Assembly (NCBI GenBank): GCA_039794245.1 | Contig: JBDIVS010000016.1 | Location: 11,103 to 75,102, forward strand | DNA from: DAITQM01 sp039794245 | GTDB taxonomy: Bacteria > Pseudomonadota > Gammaproteobacteria > Xanthomonadales > Wenzhouxiangellaceae | Direction of reading: 5' to 3' | Length of the DNA stretch: 64,000 nucleotides | In this document: positions 17,289 to 25,629 of the stretch, one piece after another | Position numbering within the stretch: position 1 is the first letter of the stretch | How the letters are laid out: each line of letters starts with the position of its first letter | Notes under the pieces: model-generated | Databases searched by the model: none | Seen by the model: only the letters and a program-made list of their open reading frames with translations | Told to the model about the DNA's origin: nothing | Position numbers and translations under genes: made by a program

Positions 17289-18089
17289 TCAACCCTCGTT
17301 CCAGCCGGGGAATGCCGGGTCGGCGCCGACCGGCAACTGCCAGCGCGGGGCGTAGCGCGGACCGACGAAATAAAGGCCCGCCGCCGGCGCCGTGGCCGCG
17401 CTTTGCCGGCGATCCCGGGCCGCCAGCAACTCGGCCAGCCAGGCCGCCGGGCGCGCGCCGCGGCCGACGGCGATCAGCGCCCCGGCGATATTGCGCACCA
17501 TATGGTAAACGAAGGCATTGGCGGTGACCTCGATCCACACCTCGTCGCCGTGGCGCCCGACGGCGATCGTTTCGAGCCGCCGGCGGGCGTGGTGCGACTG
17601 GCAGCCGGCGGCGCGGAACGAACTGAAATCGTGTTCGCCGATCAGGCATTGCGCCGCCTCATGCATCGCTTCGGCGTCGAGCGGCCGGTACACCCAGGCG
17701 GCGCGGTGGTGGTCGAGCGCCGGGCGCGTCCAGCGATTGATGATGCGGTAACGATAGGTTCGCGCTTCGGCGCTGTAACGGGCATGGAAATCGCCGCCGA
17801 CCGGGCGCAGCCAGCGCCCGGCGACCGGTACCGGCAACAGGCTGTTGAGACCAAGCACCCAGGCCCGGTGGGGGCGCCGGGCGCGGCTGTCGAAATGGAC
17901 AACCTGGCAAAGCGCATGGACGCCGCGATCGGTGCGCCCGGCGGCGGTCACGGCCAGCGGCTCGGCGGCAATCTGCGACAACGCCGCTTCGAGCACGGCC
18001 TGGACGGTCGGGCTCTGCCTCTGGCTCTGCCAGCCGTAAAAGCGGCTGCCGTCGTACTCGACGCCCAGCGCGTAACGTTGTGCCGCCAT
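17289..18089 (-). CDS. truA: tRNA pseudouridine(38-40) synthase TruA
   Basis: TruA makes pseudouridine at positions 38-40 of the anticodon arm. The catalytic aspartate lies in AAGRTDRGVHALCQVVHF. YDGSRFYGWQSQ near the N-terminus and VWIEVTANAFVYHMVRNIAG in the C-terminal half are family signatures. 266 residues. It sits between fimV and trpF, as in Pseudomonas-type genomes, with only 7 bp to trpF and 11 bp to fimV. Confidence 0.96.
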   Translation of the reverse strand: MAAQRYALGVEYDGSRFYGWQSQRQSPTVQAVLEAALSQIAAEPLAVTAAGRTDRGVHALCQVVHFDSRARRPHRAWVLGLNSLLPVPVAGRWLRPVGGDFHARYSAEARTYRYRIINRWTRPALDHHRAAWVYRPLDAEAMHEAAQCLIGEHDFSSFRAAGCQSHHARRRLETIAVGRHGDEVWIEVTANAFVYHMVRNIAGALIAVGRGARPAAWLAELLAARDRRQSAATAPAAGLYFVGPRYAPRWQLPVGADPAFPGWNEG

Positions 18090-18100
18090 CGAACTGGCGA

Positions 18101-20245
18101 TCAGAGCTGTTTCAACAGATTCCGCCCTTCCGCCCGCTGCGCTTCGTTGCCTTCTTCCATCACCTCGTCGATGATGGTGCGCGCCGCGTCGGCATCGCCC
18201 ATCGAGATGTAGGCGCGGGCCAAGTCGAGTTTGATCTCGATATCGTCCTCGCCGCTGCCGCCGGGCAGACCGCGTGCCCTGTCGCCCTCGGCGCCTTCGA
18301 ATACGTCCTCTTCTTCTTCCTTGACCAGCTTGAGGACGCTGTCGAACGGATCGGTGTCGGTTGCCGGAGTCGTCTTGGGCTTATCTTCCTTGCCGCCACG
18401 ATCGAGACCGGTGTCCTCATCGGCTGTCGGCGCGGCGCCGGCCGCCGGCGTTTCATCACCGGCCAGCCGTTTGTCTTCGGCTTGCAGGCGCTTCAAAAGA
18501 TCGCGTGTCTTTTCGTCGAGCGCCGGCGATTCGGTATCTCCGGTCTGGGCTGGAGTGCGACCGGCCGGCGCCGGCGGGACGACCGCTGGCGCGGGAGCCG
18601 GTGGTGGCGGCACCCTGACCGCCGAAACCGGTGCCGGTGCCGCTGGCTGGCGGGCCGGCGGTGCGGCGCTGGCCGGCGGTTTGCCTGCGGCTTGCGGTTT
18701 GGGCCGGGATTTCGCTTGCGATGGGGTCCGGTCGCGCACCACATGATCGGCCAGCATGGTCGCCGGGGCAGCGTCGCCGCGCCGCCGTTTCTGCAACCAG
18801 ATCAACGAGACGACCGCCAGCAAACCGATCCCCGCAATGATCGCCATCGTGCCGGTGACCCAGGTGCGGCTGGTGCGGGCGGCCGGTTGCGGCGCAACGG
18901 CAGGTTCCGGTGTAACGGCAGCGGTCTGGGCCGGCGGCGAGGCAACCGCCAAGTCAGATGCCGCGCTTTGTGTCTCACCGGTTGTGCCGGCGCCCGCCGC
19001 TTCCTCCGCTGTCGTTCCCTCCGCGGTCGTCCCCTCCGCCGTCACCGCTTCGGGCGATGAAGTATCGGCCTGTTGGGCGTCGGCCAGATATTCCTGGAAT
19101 TCCGCCAGTTCGGGATCGACCACTTCGAACCCGCGCAGGCGCTCCAGCTCGTCGCGCAGGTCCTGCACCTGGCGTGCCAGATCCTGGTTTTCCAGCCGCG
19201 TGGTCAGCAGTTCCTCCTCGAGCCGGGCGAGTTCAGCACGCACGGTCGCACTGTCGCGCAGCGTGCCGTCTTCGCCGTTGCCGTCGGGCGGCACCAGTTT
19301 CAGTTGCGTCTGGATGTCGCGTTCGGCGGCGATCGCCGCCGGCGCTGCGCCGGAATCAGCCGCCGTCGAGCCGCTGCTTTGGGTTCCACTTTGGCCACCA
19401 CTTTGGCTACCGCTGAGCGCGCGCCAGGCGGCGTGCTGCTCGCTGGCGATCCGGCGCGCTTCCTCGGCATCGAGCAGCGTGATCGCGGCGCGGTCGGGGA
19501 CGAGCAAGTGCGCGCCTTTGTGCAGCCGGTTGATATTACCGTCGTCGAACGCCTCCGGATTGAGGCGGACGAAAGCCAGCATGACCTGGTTGTTGCTGTA
19601 CGCGGTGCGGTCGGGATTATGCCGCTCGGCGATACGCCACAACGTTTCGCCGGCGGCGACCGGGCCGTAAGTACCGCCGGCCGGGATCGCCGGTGTCATT
19701 TCGACCGGGGCCGCAACAGCCGGGGCCGCGGGCGGCACGGCGGGTTGCGCGGTCACCGGGGCGCGGCGAGGTGGGGGTTCGGCGGCCGGCGCCGCCGGCT
19801 CGGGCCGGACGGCCAGCGTCGGCTCGCCGGCCAGCGGTGGGTCCAGAAACAAGGTGTACTGGCGCAACAGGCGGCCGCTGCTCCAGCTTGCATCGAGCAA
19901 CAATTGCAAGAAAGGATCGGTGATCGGCCGGCTCGAGGTCAGGCGGACCACCGGCCCCGCCGGGCGGTCGATCAACTCGACGGTGATCGGCACCGTCAGA
20001 TTGGCGCGGTTCAGCCCGACACGCAGGAAATCCTCGTTGCTCGCCAGAGCGACCTTGAGACCGTCGCGCTCATCCGCACTGCTGACCGCCAGCGGGATCA
20101 CCACTTCCAGCGGCTGATTCAAGAAAGACCTGACCTCGGCGTCACCGAGCCCCAGTGCCCAGACTTCGACCGGCACCAAAAGCCCGAGCAGCCAGACCAC
20201 GCTCCATACCCGCCGCTGTATCGGGGTTCCCCTCCGTGTTGTCAT
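18101..20245 (-). CDS. fimV: Pilus assembly / polarity protein FimV
   Basis: FimV organises the cell pole and supports type IV pilus function. A signal peptide is followed by the FimV N-terminal domain (GLGDAEVRSFLNQPLE, residues about 30-140). Next come a LysM peptidoglycan-binding repeat (GETLWRIAERHNPDRTA), a coiled-coil segment (about 350-400), one transmembrane helix (GTMAIIAGIGLLAVVSLIWL), a Pro/Ala-rich cytoplasmic linker and the C-terminal FimV motif (IEIKLDLARAYISMGDADAA). Start at ATG 20245 has GAGAGG upstream; the longer 20305 start was rejected. About 714 residues, shorter than the Pseudomonas protein. Confidence 0.92.
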   Translation of the reverse strand: MTTRRGTPIQRRVWSVVWLLGLLVPVEVWALGLGDAEVRSFLNQPLEVVIPLAVSSADERDGLKVALASNEDFLRVGLNRANLTVPITVELIDRPAGPVVRLTSSRPITDPFLQLLLDASWSSGRLLRQYTLFLDPPLAGEPTLAVRPEPAAPAAEPPPRRAPVTAQPAVPPAAPAVAAPVEMTPAIPAGGTYGPVAAGETLWRIAERHNPDRTAYSNNQVMLAFVRLNPEAFDDGNINRLHKGAHLLVPDRAAITLLDAEEARRIASEQHAAWRALSGSQSGGQSGTQSSGSTAADSGAAPAAIAAERDIQTQLKLVPPDGNGEDGTLRDSATVRAELARLEEELLTTRLENQDLARQVQDLRDELERLRGFEVVDPELAEFQEYLADAQQADTSSPEAVTAEGTTAEGTTAEEAAGAGTTGETQSAASDLAVASPPAQTAAVTPEPAVAPQPAARTSRTWVTGTMAIIAGIGLLAVVSLIWLQKRRRGDAAPATMLADHVVRDRTPSQAKSRPKPQAAGKPPASAAPPARQPAAPAPVSAVRVPPPPAPAPAVVPPAPAGRTPAQTGDTESPALDEKTRDLLKRLQAEDKRLAGDETPAAGAAPTADEDTGLDRGGKEDKPKTTPATDTDPFDSVLKLVKEEEEDVFEGAEGDRARGLPGGSGEDDIEIKLDLARAYISMGDADAARTIIDEVMEEGNEAQRAEGRNLLKQL

Positions 20246-20392
20246 TTTCTGGCGCCTCTCGGTCGATTTCCGCAAGCGATTGGTCCGTTTCGGATGATTA
20301 ACCAAACAATTTTAACATCATACAATCAAAGACTTCCAGCCACAATCTACCATGAATTGAGAGGATTGTCACCGAAACGTGACCGTCCGGGA

Positions 20393-21403
20393 TCAAGCCT
20401 CGGCCAGCCGCTCGGCGATCTGCACCGCATTGAGGGCCGCACCTTTGCGCACGTTGTCGGCGACGACCCACAGGCAAAGCCCGCGCGGCTCGCACGGATC
20501 GCGGCGCAGGCGGCCGACAAAGACTTCATCGCGGCCTGAGGCGTGGGTCAGCGGCGTCGGGTAATCGGCCGGCGCGGCGGCAACACGGACCCCGGGCATC
20601 GCGGCGAGCGCCGCCGCCGCCCGCTCGAGCGGCAGTGCCTCTTGGGTGGTGAGGTGCAGGGCCACGGCGTGGCCGTAAAACACCGGCACGCGGACCGCGG
20701 TGGCGGTCAGCGCCAGGTCCGGCAGGGCCAGCAGGCGGCGCGCCTCGCGGATCATTTTCCATTCCTCGCGGGTTGAGCCATCGGCTTCGAAGTCATCGAC
20801 CTGAGGCAGCACGTTGAAGGCGATCGGATGTGGAAACACCTTGCTTTCAACGGCCTGGAAATTGAGCCGGGCGGCGGTCTGGCGGGCCAGTTCCTCGATT
20901 GCCAGCCGGCCTTTGCCGGACACCGACTGCCAGGTCATCGCATGCACCCGTTCGAGGCCGGCGGCGACGGCCAGCGGTTTGAGCGCCATCACCATTTGGA
21001 TCGTCGAGCAGTTCGGATTGGCGACGATGCCCGGCCCCCGCCAGTCATCCAGTACTTCGCCGTTGACTTCGGGAACGACGAGCGGGATCGCCGGATCGGT
21101 GCGGAAGGCCGAGGAGTTGTCGATTACCGTGCACCCCGCGGCAACGGCGCGTGGCGCGTGCCGTCGGGCGACGTCGGCGCCGGCGGAAAAGAGCGCCAGA
21201 TCGGTGCCGGCGAAATCGAAATCGTCGAGCACCCCGAGCGTGAACTCGCGCCCCCCGGCGCTGACCGTCTCGCCGGCCGACCGCGGGCTGGCCAGGGCGC
21301 GGATTGCACCCGCCGGCACGCCGCGCTCGAGCAGCAATTCCAGCATCACCTGGCCGACCGCGCCGCTGGCGCCGGCGACCGCGATGGTCAATGCGTTCAT
21401 CAT
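20393..21403 (-). CDS. asd: Aspartate-semialdehyde dehydrogenase
   Basis: Asd reduces aspartyl phosphate to the semialdehyde, feeding lysine, threonine, methionine and diaminopimelate synthesis. The NADP loop AVAGASGAVGQVMLELL opens the protein, the catalytic cysteine is in NPNCSTIQMV, and the substrate region HAMTWQSVSGKGRLAIEEL is intact. 336 residues, of the shorter Gram-positive/Usg-like class. Its ATG overlaps the aroC stop (ATGA). Start at 21403 or 21400 cannot be separated because two Met codons are adjacent. Confidence 0.95.
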   Translation of the reverse strand: MMNALTIAVAGASGAVGQVMLELLLERGVPAGAIRALASPRSAGETVSAGGREFTLGVLDDFDFAGTDLALFSAGADVARRHAPRAVAAGCTVIDNSSAFRTDPAIPLVVPEVNGEVLDDWRGPGIVANPNCSTIQMVMALKPLAVAAGLERVHAMTWQSVSGKGRLAIEELARQTAARLNFQAVESKVFPHPIAFNVLPQVDDFEADGSTREEWKMIREARRLLALPDLALTATAVRVPVFYGHAVALHLTTQEALPLERAAAALAAMPGVRVAAAPADYPTPLTHASGRDEVFVGRLRRDPCEPRGLCLWVVADNVRKGAALNAVQIAERLAEA

Positions 21404-22509
21404 TTCTCGGTTGTGTTGGATGGAATGATTGGAGCGATGGAACGGACATCGCCGCACTGCGCCCGGTGGCGCAGCACGTGGTCGATCAGCACCAGGGCCA
21501 TCATCGCCTCGGCGATCGGCGTGGCGCGCAGTCCGACGCACGGGTCGTGGCGGCCGGTGGTGGCCACTTCGACCGGGAGGCCGTCGCGGTCGATGGTCCG
21601 GCCCGGCAGGCGGATGCTCGAGGTCGGTTTGAATGCCATCCGGACGACGATGTCCTGGCCGCTCGAGATGCCGCCGAGGATGCCACCGGCGTGATTGCTC
21701 AAAAAGCCCTCGGGGGTCATTTCGTCGCGGTGCTCGCTGCCTTTTTGCGCCACCGCGGCGAAACCGTCGCCGATCGCCACCGCCTTGACGGCATTGATGC
21801 TCATCATCGCGGCGGCGAGTTCGGCGTCGAGCTTGCCGTAAACCGGCTCGCCGAGGCCGGCCGGCACGCCGCGGGCGATCACCGTCACCTCGGCGCCAAC
21901 TGAATCGCCGGACTTGCGCAGGGTATCCATGTAGCGTTCGAGTTCGCCGACCATCGCCGGATCGGGGCAGAAAAAAGGATTGCTGTCGATCGCCGCCGGT
22001 TCGACCGTCCGGTCGGTGCGCAGCGGCCCGAGCTGCGAGAGATAGCCGACGATCCCGATCGCGGTGTGCTCGGCCAGCCACTTGCGGGCGATCGCCCCGG
22101 CGGCGACACGCAGCGCCGTCTCGCGCGCCGACGAACGGCCGCCGCCACGCCAGTCGCGGATGCCGTACTTAGCCTCGTAGGTGTAATCGGCGTGGCCCGG
22201 GCGGTAGCGGTCGGCCAGTTCACTGTAATCGCGGCTGCGGGCGTCAGTGTTGTCGATGATCAAGGCCAGCGGCGTACCGGTCGTCACGCCGTCGAAAACG
22301 CCGGACACGATGCGCACGACATCGGCTTCGCGGCGCTGCGAAGTGTGCCGCGACCGGCCGGTCGCCCGCCGGCGCAGCGCCTGTTCGATTTCGCCGGCGG
22401 CGATTGCCAGCCCCGGCGGGCAACCGTCGATGACGCAGCCGATCGCCGGCCCGTGGCTTTCGCCGAAGGTCGTGACAGTGAATAACCTGCCGAAACTGTT
22501 GCTGCCCAT
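21400..22509 (-). CDS. aroC: Chorismate synthase
   Basis: AroC converts EPSP to chorismate, the branch point for aromatic compounds. Signatures are GRLFTVTTFGESHGPAIG at the N-terminus, the conserved arginine-rich RRRATGRSRHTSQRREAD and GGRSSARETALRVAAGA. ATG 22509 is chosen because family similarity begins exactly there. About 369 residues. It lies 34 bp downstream of prmB, the usual gammaproteobacterial pairing, and overlaps asd. Confidence 0.96.
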   Translation of the reverse strand: MGSNSFGRLFTVTTFGESHGPAIGCVIDGCPPGLAIAAGEIEQALRRRATGRSRHTSQRREADVVRIVSGVFDGVTTGTPLALIIDNTDARSRDYSELADRYRPGHADYTYEAKYGIRDWRGGGRSSARETALRVAAGAIARKWLAEHTAIGIVGYLSQLGPLRTDRTVEPAAIDSNPFFCPDPAMVGELERYMDTLRKSGDSVGAEVTVIARGVPAGLGEPVYGKLDAELAAAMMSINAVKAVAIGDGFAAVAQKGSEHRDEMTPEGFLSNHAGGILGGISSGQDIVVRMAFKPTSSIRLPGRTIDRDGLPVEVATTGRHDPCVGLRATPIAEAMMALVLIDHVLRHRAQCGDVRSIAPIIPSNTTEK

Positions 22510-22543
22510 CGAAAATGCGGCGCTGTCCGTGATCGTTGGCCGC

Positions 22544-23527
22544 TCATGATAAAGCGGACTGCGGTTTAGCGCCCGGCGCGTTACCGCGCCGGGCGCGCCA
22601 GGCGGCGACGGCGGGTGCGGCGCGGCGCAGTTCATCGGCCGCCATCAGCAGCACGCCGTCGCCGCCGGCACTGAACTCGAGCCAGATGCAGGGCAACTCG
22701 GGCAAGGCCGCGGCCAGCGCTGGCCACGAGCCGCCGACTTCGAGGAACAGCAGCCCGGCGGGTGATAGCCAGTCCGCCGCTTCGCCGAGGATGCGTGCCG
22801 CAAAATCCAGGCCGTCGGTACCACCGGCCAGGGCGTGCGCCGGCTCGGCGCGGTATTCGGGGGCGAGATCGGCCATTTCGCTGTCCGCGACATACGGCGG
22901 ATTGGCCAGGATCAGATCGTAACCGCCGCGCCGCCCCGCCGGCAGCGCAGCGAACAGATCGCCGCAATGCAGCTCGGCGCGGCGGCCGAGCGCATAACGG
23001 ACGCAGTTGTCACGCGCCACCTCGAGCGCCGCCGGATCGAGATCGGCGAGATCGACCCCGGCCTCGGGAAAAGCCAGTGCCGCGGCGATACCGATGCAGC
23101 CCGAACCGCAGCCGAGGTCGAGGATGCGGCGCACCGGCCGCTCGCCGACCCACGGCGCAAACCGGTCTAAAATCACCTCGGCGAGCGGCGAGCGGGGGAC
23201 CAGCACCGCTTCGTTGACCTTGAATTTCAGGCCGGCGAACCACGCCTCGCCGGTCAGGTACGCCGCCGGTTTGCGGCTTTCGATGCGCCGCTCGATCCAG
23301 CGCTCGATTTCTTCGCGCTCGCCGGCGGCCAGCAACCGCTGCGGCAACGGCAATGCCGGCTCCAGCCCCAGCGCATGTGCCGCCAGCCAACAGGCTTCGC
23401 TATGCGCCTCGTCCGTACCGTGACCAAAGACCACCCCGGCGGCGGCCAGGCGCCGGGCGGCGGCGGTGACCACGCAGGTCAGATCCACCGCCGGTGCCTC
23501 CAGTGCTGCTGACTTCTCCTGTATCAT
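22544..23527 (-). CDS. prmB: Ribosomal protein L3 N5-glutamine methyltransferase
   Basis: PrmB methylates a glutamine of ribosomal protein L3. The N-terminal helical domain precedes a Rossmann methyltransferase domain with SAM loop ILDLGCGSGCIGIAAAL, ADLDPAALEVARDN and the glutamine-binding NPPYV motif. 327 residues. PrmB rather than the paralogue PrmC is favoured by position next to aroC and by PRSPLAEVILDRFAPW. It is divergent from the Sco1-type gene with only 17 bp between starts. Confidence 0.92.
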   Translation of the reverse strand: MIQEKSAALEAPAVDLTCVVTAAARRLAAAGVVFGHGTDEAHSEACWLAAHALGLEPALPLPQRLLAAGEREEIERWIERRIESRKPAAYLTGEAWFAGLKFKVNEAVLVPRSPLAEVILDRFAPWVGERPVRRILDLGCGSGCIGIAAALAFPEAGVDLADLDPAALEVARDNCVRYALGRRAELHCGDLFAALPAGRRGGYDLILANPPYVADSEMADLAPEYRAEPAHALAGGTDGLDFAARILGEAADWLSPAGLLFLEVGGSWPALAAALPELPCIWLEFSAGGDGVLLMAADELRRAAPAVAAWRARRGNAPGAKPQSALS

Positions 23528-23544
23528 GATGGGCTCATGATCTC

Positions 23545-24327
23545 ATGGATGACGCCATGAAACCCCATTGGACACGCCTAGCCCGCTGTGGGTTGCCGTT
23601 CGCCTTCGCCGTGGCGCTGGCCGGCTGCCGGCAGGAACCGCCGGCGGCCGCCGGAAGCGATGTGGCACCAGCGCCGCCGCTCGTTTCCGTCCCCGTCAAT
23701 CCGCCCCGCCGGCTGACCGATTTCGCCCTGCTCGATCACCACGGCGCGCCGTTCGGCCGCGCCCGGCTCGAAGGAGCGTGGCATCTGATGTTTTTCGGTT
23801 TCACGCGCTGCCCGGATATCTGCCCGCCGACCCTGGCTCAACTCGGTGCCGTACAGCGGGCGATCAAGGCCAACGAGGCCGCCCCGCCGCGCGTGATTTT
23901 CGTCACCGTCGATCCGGATTACGACACGCCCGAGACGATGGCGCTGTATCTGGCCAACTTCAGGCTCGACGCCGATGGTGTCACCGGCGAGCGGCCGCAG
24001 CTCGAAGCGCTGGCGCTGCAACTCGGCATCTATCACCGCGCCGAAACCAACCCGCCGCAAGACGCGCCGCCCGCCCACGATCACGGCGCGCACAGCCAGG
24101 GCGCCGCTGTCACGATCGACCACAGCGGCCAGGTGCTGCTCATCGATCCCGCAGCTCGCCTGACCGCCATCCTGCCGCAACCGCTCGACCCGAAGGCCCT
24201 GGCCGACCTGCTGCCGGAACTGATGTCGAACGGCGCCCGCCCGCCGGCCGCGCCGAATGGCGACATCGACCCTGCGCCGCTCCGCCCGCGGGCGATACCT
24301 GCCGCGCCCGCCGGCCAGCGGCCATGA
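23545..24327 (+). CDS. SCO1/SenC copper-chaperone lipoprotein
   Basis: Sco proteins deliver copper to the CuA site of cytochrome c oxidase or act as thiol reductants. A lipobox (VALAGC) follows a short signal, so the protein is probably a membrane-anchored lipoprotein. The thioredoxin fold carries the copper site CPDIC (in FGFTRCPDICPPTLAQLG) and the distal histidine in TIDHSGQVLLID. A His-rich insert (HDHGAHSQG) lies before that. 260 residues; Met5 (23557) is an alternative start. Its stop overlaps the psd start. No oxidase genes are nearby. Confidence 0.9.
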   Translation: MDDAMKPHWTRLARCGLPFAFAVALAGCRQEPPAAAGSDVAPAPPLVSVPVNPPRRLTDFALLDHHGAPFGRARLEGAWHLMFFGFTRCPDICPPTLAQLGAVQRAIKANEAAPPRVIFVTVDPDYDTPETMALYLANFRLDADGVTGERPQLEALALQLGIYHRAETNPPQDAPPAHDHGAHSQGAAVTIDHSGQVLLIDPAARLTAILPQPLDPKALADLLPELMSNGARPPAAPNGDIDPAPLRPRAIPAAPAGQRP

Positions 24328-25196
24328 ACCACAGCGCATCGTGGCGCTCCCGTCTTCTTTACTACGGGCAATGGCTGCTGCCCGGCCACCTGCTGACGAA
24401 TCTGGCCGGGGCCCTTGCCCTAAGCCGGGTCGCCTGGTTCAAAAACCTGTCGATCCGGCTTTTCATCCGGCGTTTCAAGGTCGATCTCGACGAAGCGATG
24501 TACCGCGATCCGGGGCAATATCAGAGCTTCAACGCTTTTTTCACAAGAACGCTAAAACCCGGCGCACGGTCGCAGGACAGCGACCCCCGGGCGCTGATCG
24601 CCCCATGCGACGGCGAAATCACTGCCGCCGGCACCCTCGGCGAGGGCCTGCTGATCCAGGCCAAGGGCTACAAATATCCGCTCGGAGCGCTGCTCGCCGG
24701 CGATGACGGCGAAGTACAGGGTTTCCTCGGCGGCGAATACCTGACGATCTACCTCGCGCCGCGCGATTACCACCGCGTCCACATGCCGCTCGCCGGCCGC
24801 CTGCTGCTCACCCGGCACATCCCAGGCCGGCTGTTCAGCGTCCATCCCGAAAGCGTCGCCGCCGTGCCGAACATTTATACCCGCAACGAACGCCTTTACT
24901 GCCGTTTCGCGTTGCCGCAAAGCGATCACCAGTGGGGCCTGGTGCTGGTCGGCGCCCTGCTCGTTGCCGGTCTCGAAACCATCTGGGCCGGCCGCTGCCA
25001 GCCGGCGCGGCGGATCGCATGCCGCGAGCGCTTCGCTCCGGCGGTAACCCTGCAGCGCGGCATGGAAATGGCCCGCTTCAACTACGGCTCGACCGTGATC
25101 CTGCTCATCCCGCCGGGCACGGTACGCTGGCGGGGTGGCCTCGAACCCGGCCGCCGGCTCAGAACTGGTGAGGCACTGGGCTGGTTGAATGCGTGA
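24324..25196 (+). CDS. psd: Phosphatidylserine decarboxylase proenzyme
   Basis: Psd makes phosphatidylethanolamine in the inner membrane after autocatalytic cleavage to alpha and beta chains. Family motifs are YQSFNAFFTRTLKPGAR, IAPCDGEI, the catalytic-histidine region APRDYHRVHMP and FSVHPESV. The cleavage site reads YGST (Ser256 becomes the pyruvoyl group) where Escherichia has LGST; the essential Gly-Ser is kept. 290 residues. Start is ATG 24324, overlapping the upstream stop as ATGA; a longer open frame reaching back over the Sco gene was rejected. Confidence 0.95.
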   Translation: MNHSASWRSRLLYYGQWLLPGHLLTNLAGALALSRVAWFKNLSIRLFIRRFKVDLDEAMYRDPGQYQSFNAFFTRTLKPGARSQDSDPRALIAPCDGEITAAGTLGEGLLIQAKGYKYPLGALLAGDDGEVQGFLGGEYLTIYLAPRDYHRVHMPLAGRLLLTRHIPGRLFSVHPESVAAVPNIYTRNERLYCRFALPQSDHQWGLVLVGALLVAGLETIWAGRCQPARRIACRERFAPAVTLQRGMEMARFNYGSTVILLIPPGTVRWRGGLEPGRRLRTGEALGWLNA

Positions 25197-25206
25197 GGTG
25201 CAAGGT

Positions 25207-25515
25207 TCAGGCGGACCTGGGTTCGATGAGGGCGATACCGGTTCCCTCAAAGTGGCGAGTGTTGCGCGTGGCGAGCGTCGACTTACGCGCGGCGGCAATG
25301 CCGGCGATTTCGACATCGCGGGTCTCGACCGGGCGCCCAGCCCGGCGCTGCATCGCGGCGATGTCTGCCGCGGCCGCAGCCTAAGCTTCGTCGAAGCGCA
25401 GCACGCGACCGTCTAAATCTGCTTCAAGCGTCTTGCCGAACGCGCTCTCCAGACTTCTCCGGCGGCGGCCGATCTCCAGAATCTTAAGGCCGAAGTAACT
25501 ACTCACCCGGTTGGA
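25207..25515 (-). pseudogene. VapC-type PIN-domain toxin relic
   Basis: Reading the minus strand gives FGLKILEIGRRRRSLESA, then GRVLRFDEA, a TAG stop at 25381-25383, and in the same frame AGRPVETRDVEIAGIAAAR and TLATRNTRHFEGTGIALI. This is the second half of a VapC ribonuclease (the RRAGRP and ATLATRNxRxFEG signatures). The N-terminal catalytic Asp region is missing, and a nonsense codon splits the remainder. No vapB antitoxin is visible. It is a dead toxin-antitoxin remnant at the start of the accessory patch. Confidence 0.8.
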
Positions 25516-25573
25516 TATCGAGTTGACCAGAGAGCGCCATTTGGATAGCGACCAGAGGATTGTATCCCTTTGG

Positions 25574-25605
25574 TTGTGGGAGCGACGCAAGCGTCGCTCC
25601 CACAA
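25574..25605. repeat. Perfect 15-bp palindrome (copy A of GTGGGAGCGAC element)
   Basis: TTGTGGGAGCGACGC at 25574-25588 and its exact complement at 25591-25605 flank a two-base AA centre. The same core recurs at 27583-27614. It lies just downstream of the FG-GAP gene on the minus strand but has no T-run, so it resembles a REP-type chromosomal palindrome more than a terminator. Confidence 0.85.
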
Positions 25606-25629
25606 GGCCGCTGCAGCTGACGGGCAGGC

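Noticed and set aside
20393..22081. A 562-codon frame that would extend asd upstream
   Set aside because: The upstream portion lies inside aroC in another frame and is arginine-rich noise; asd similarity starts at 21403.
23568..25196. A single 542-codon open frame covering the Sco1 and psd region
   Set aside because: Only the part from 24324 resembles a protein family (psd); the first half is an out-of-frame overlap of the Sco1-type gene with no motif.
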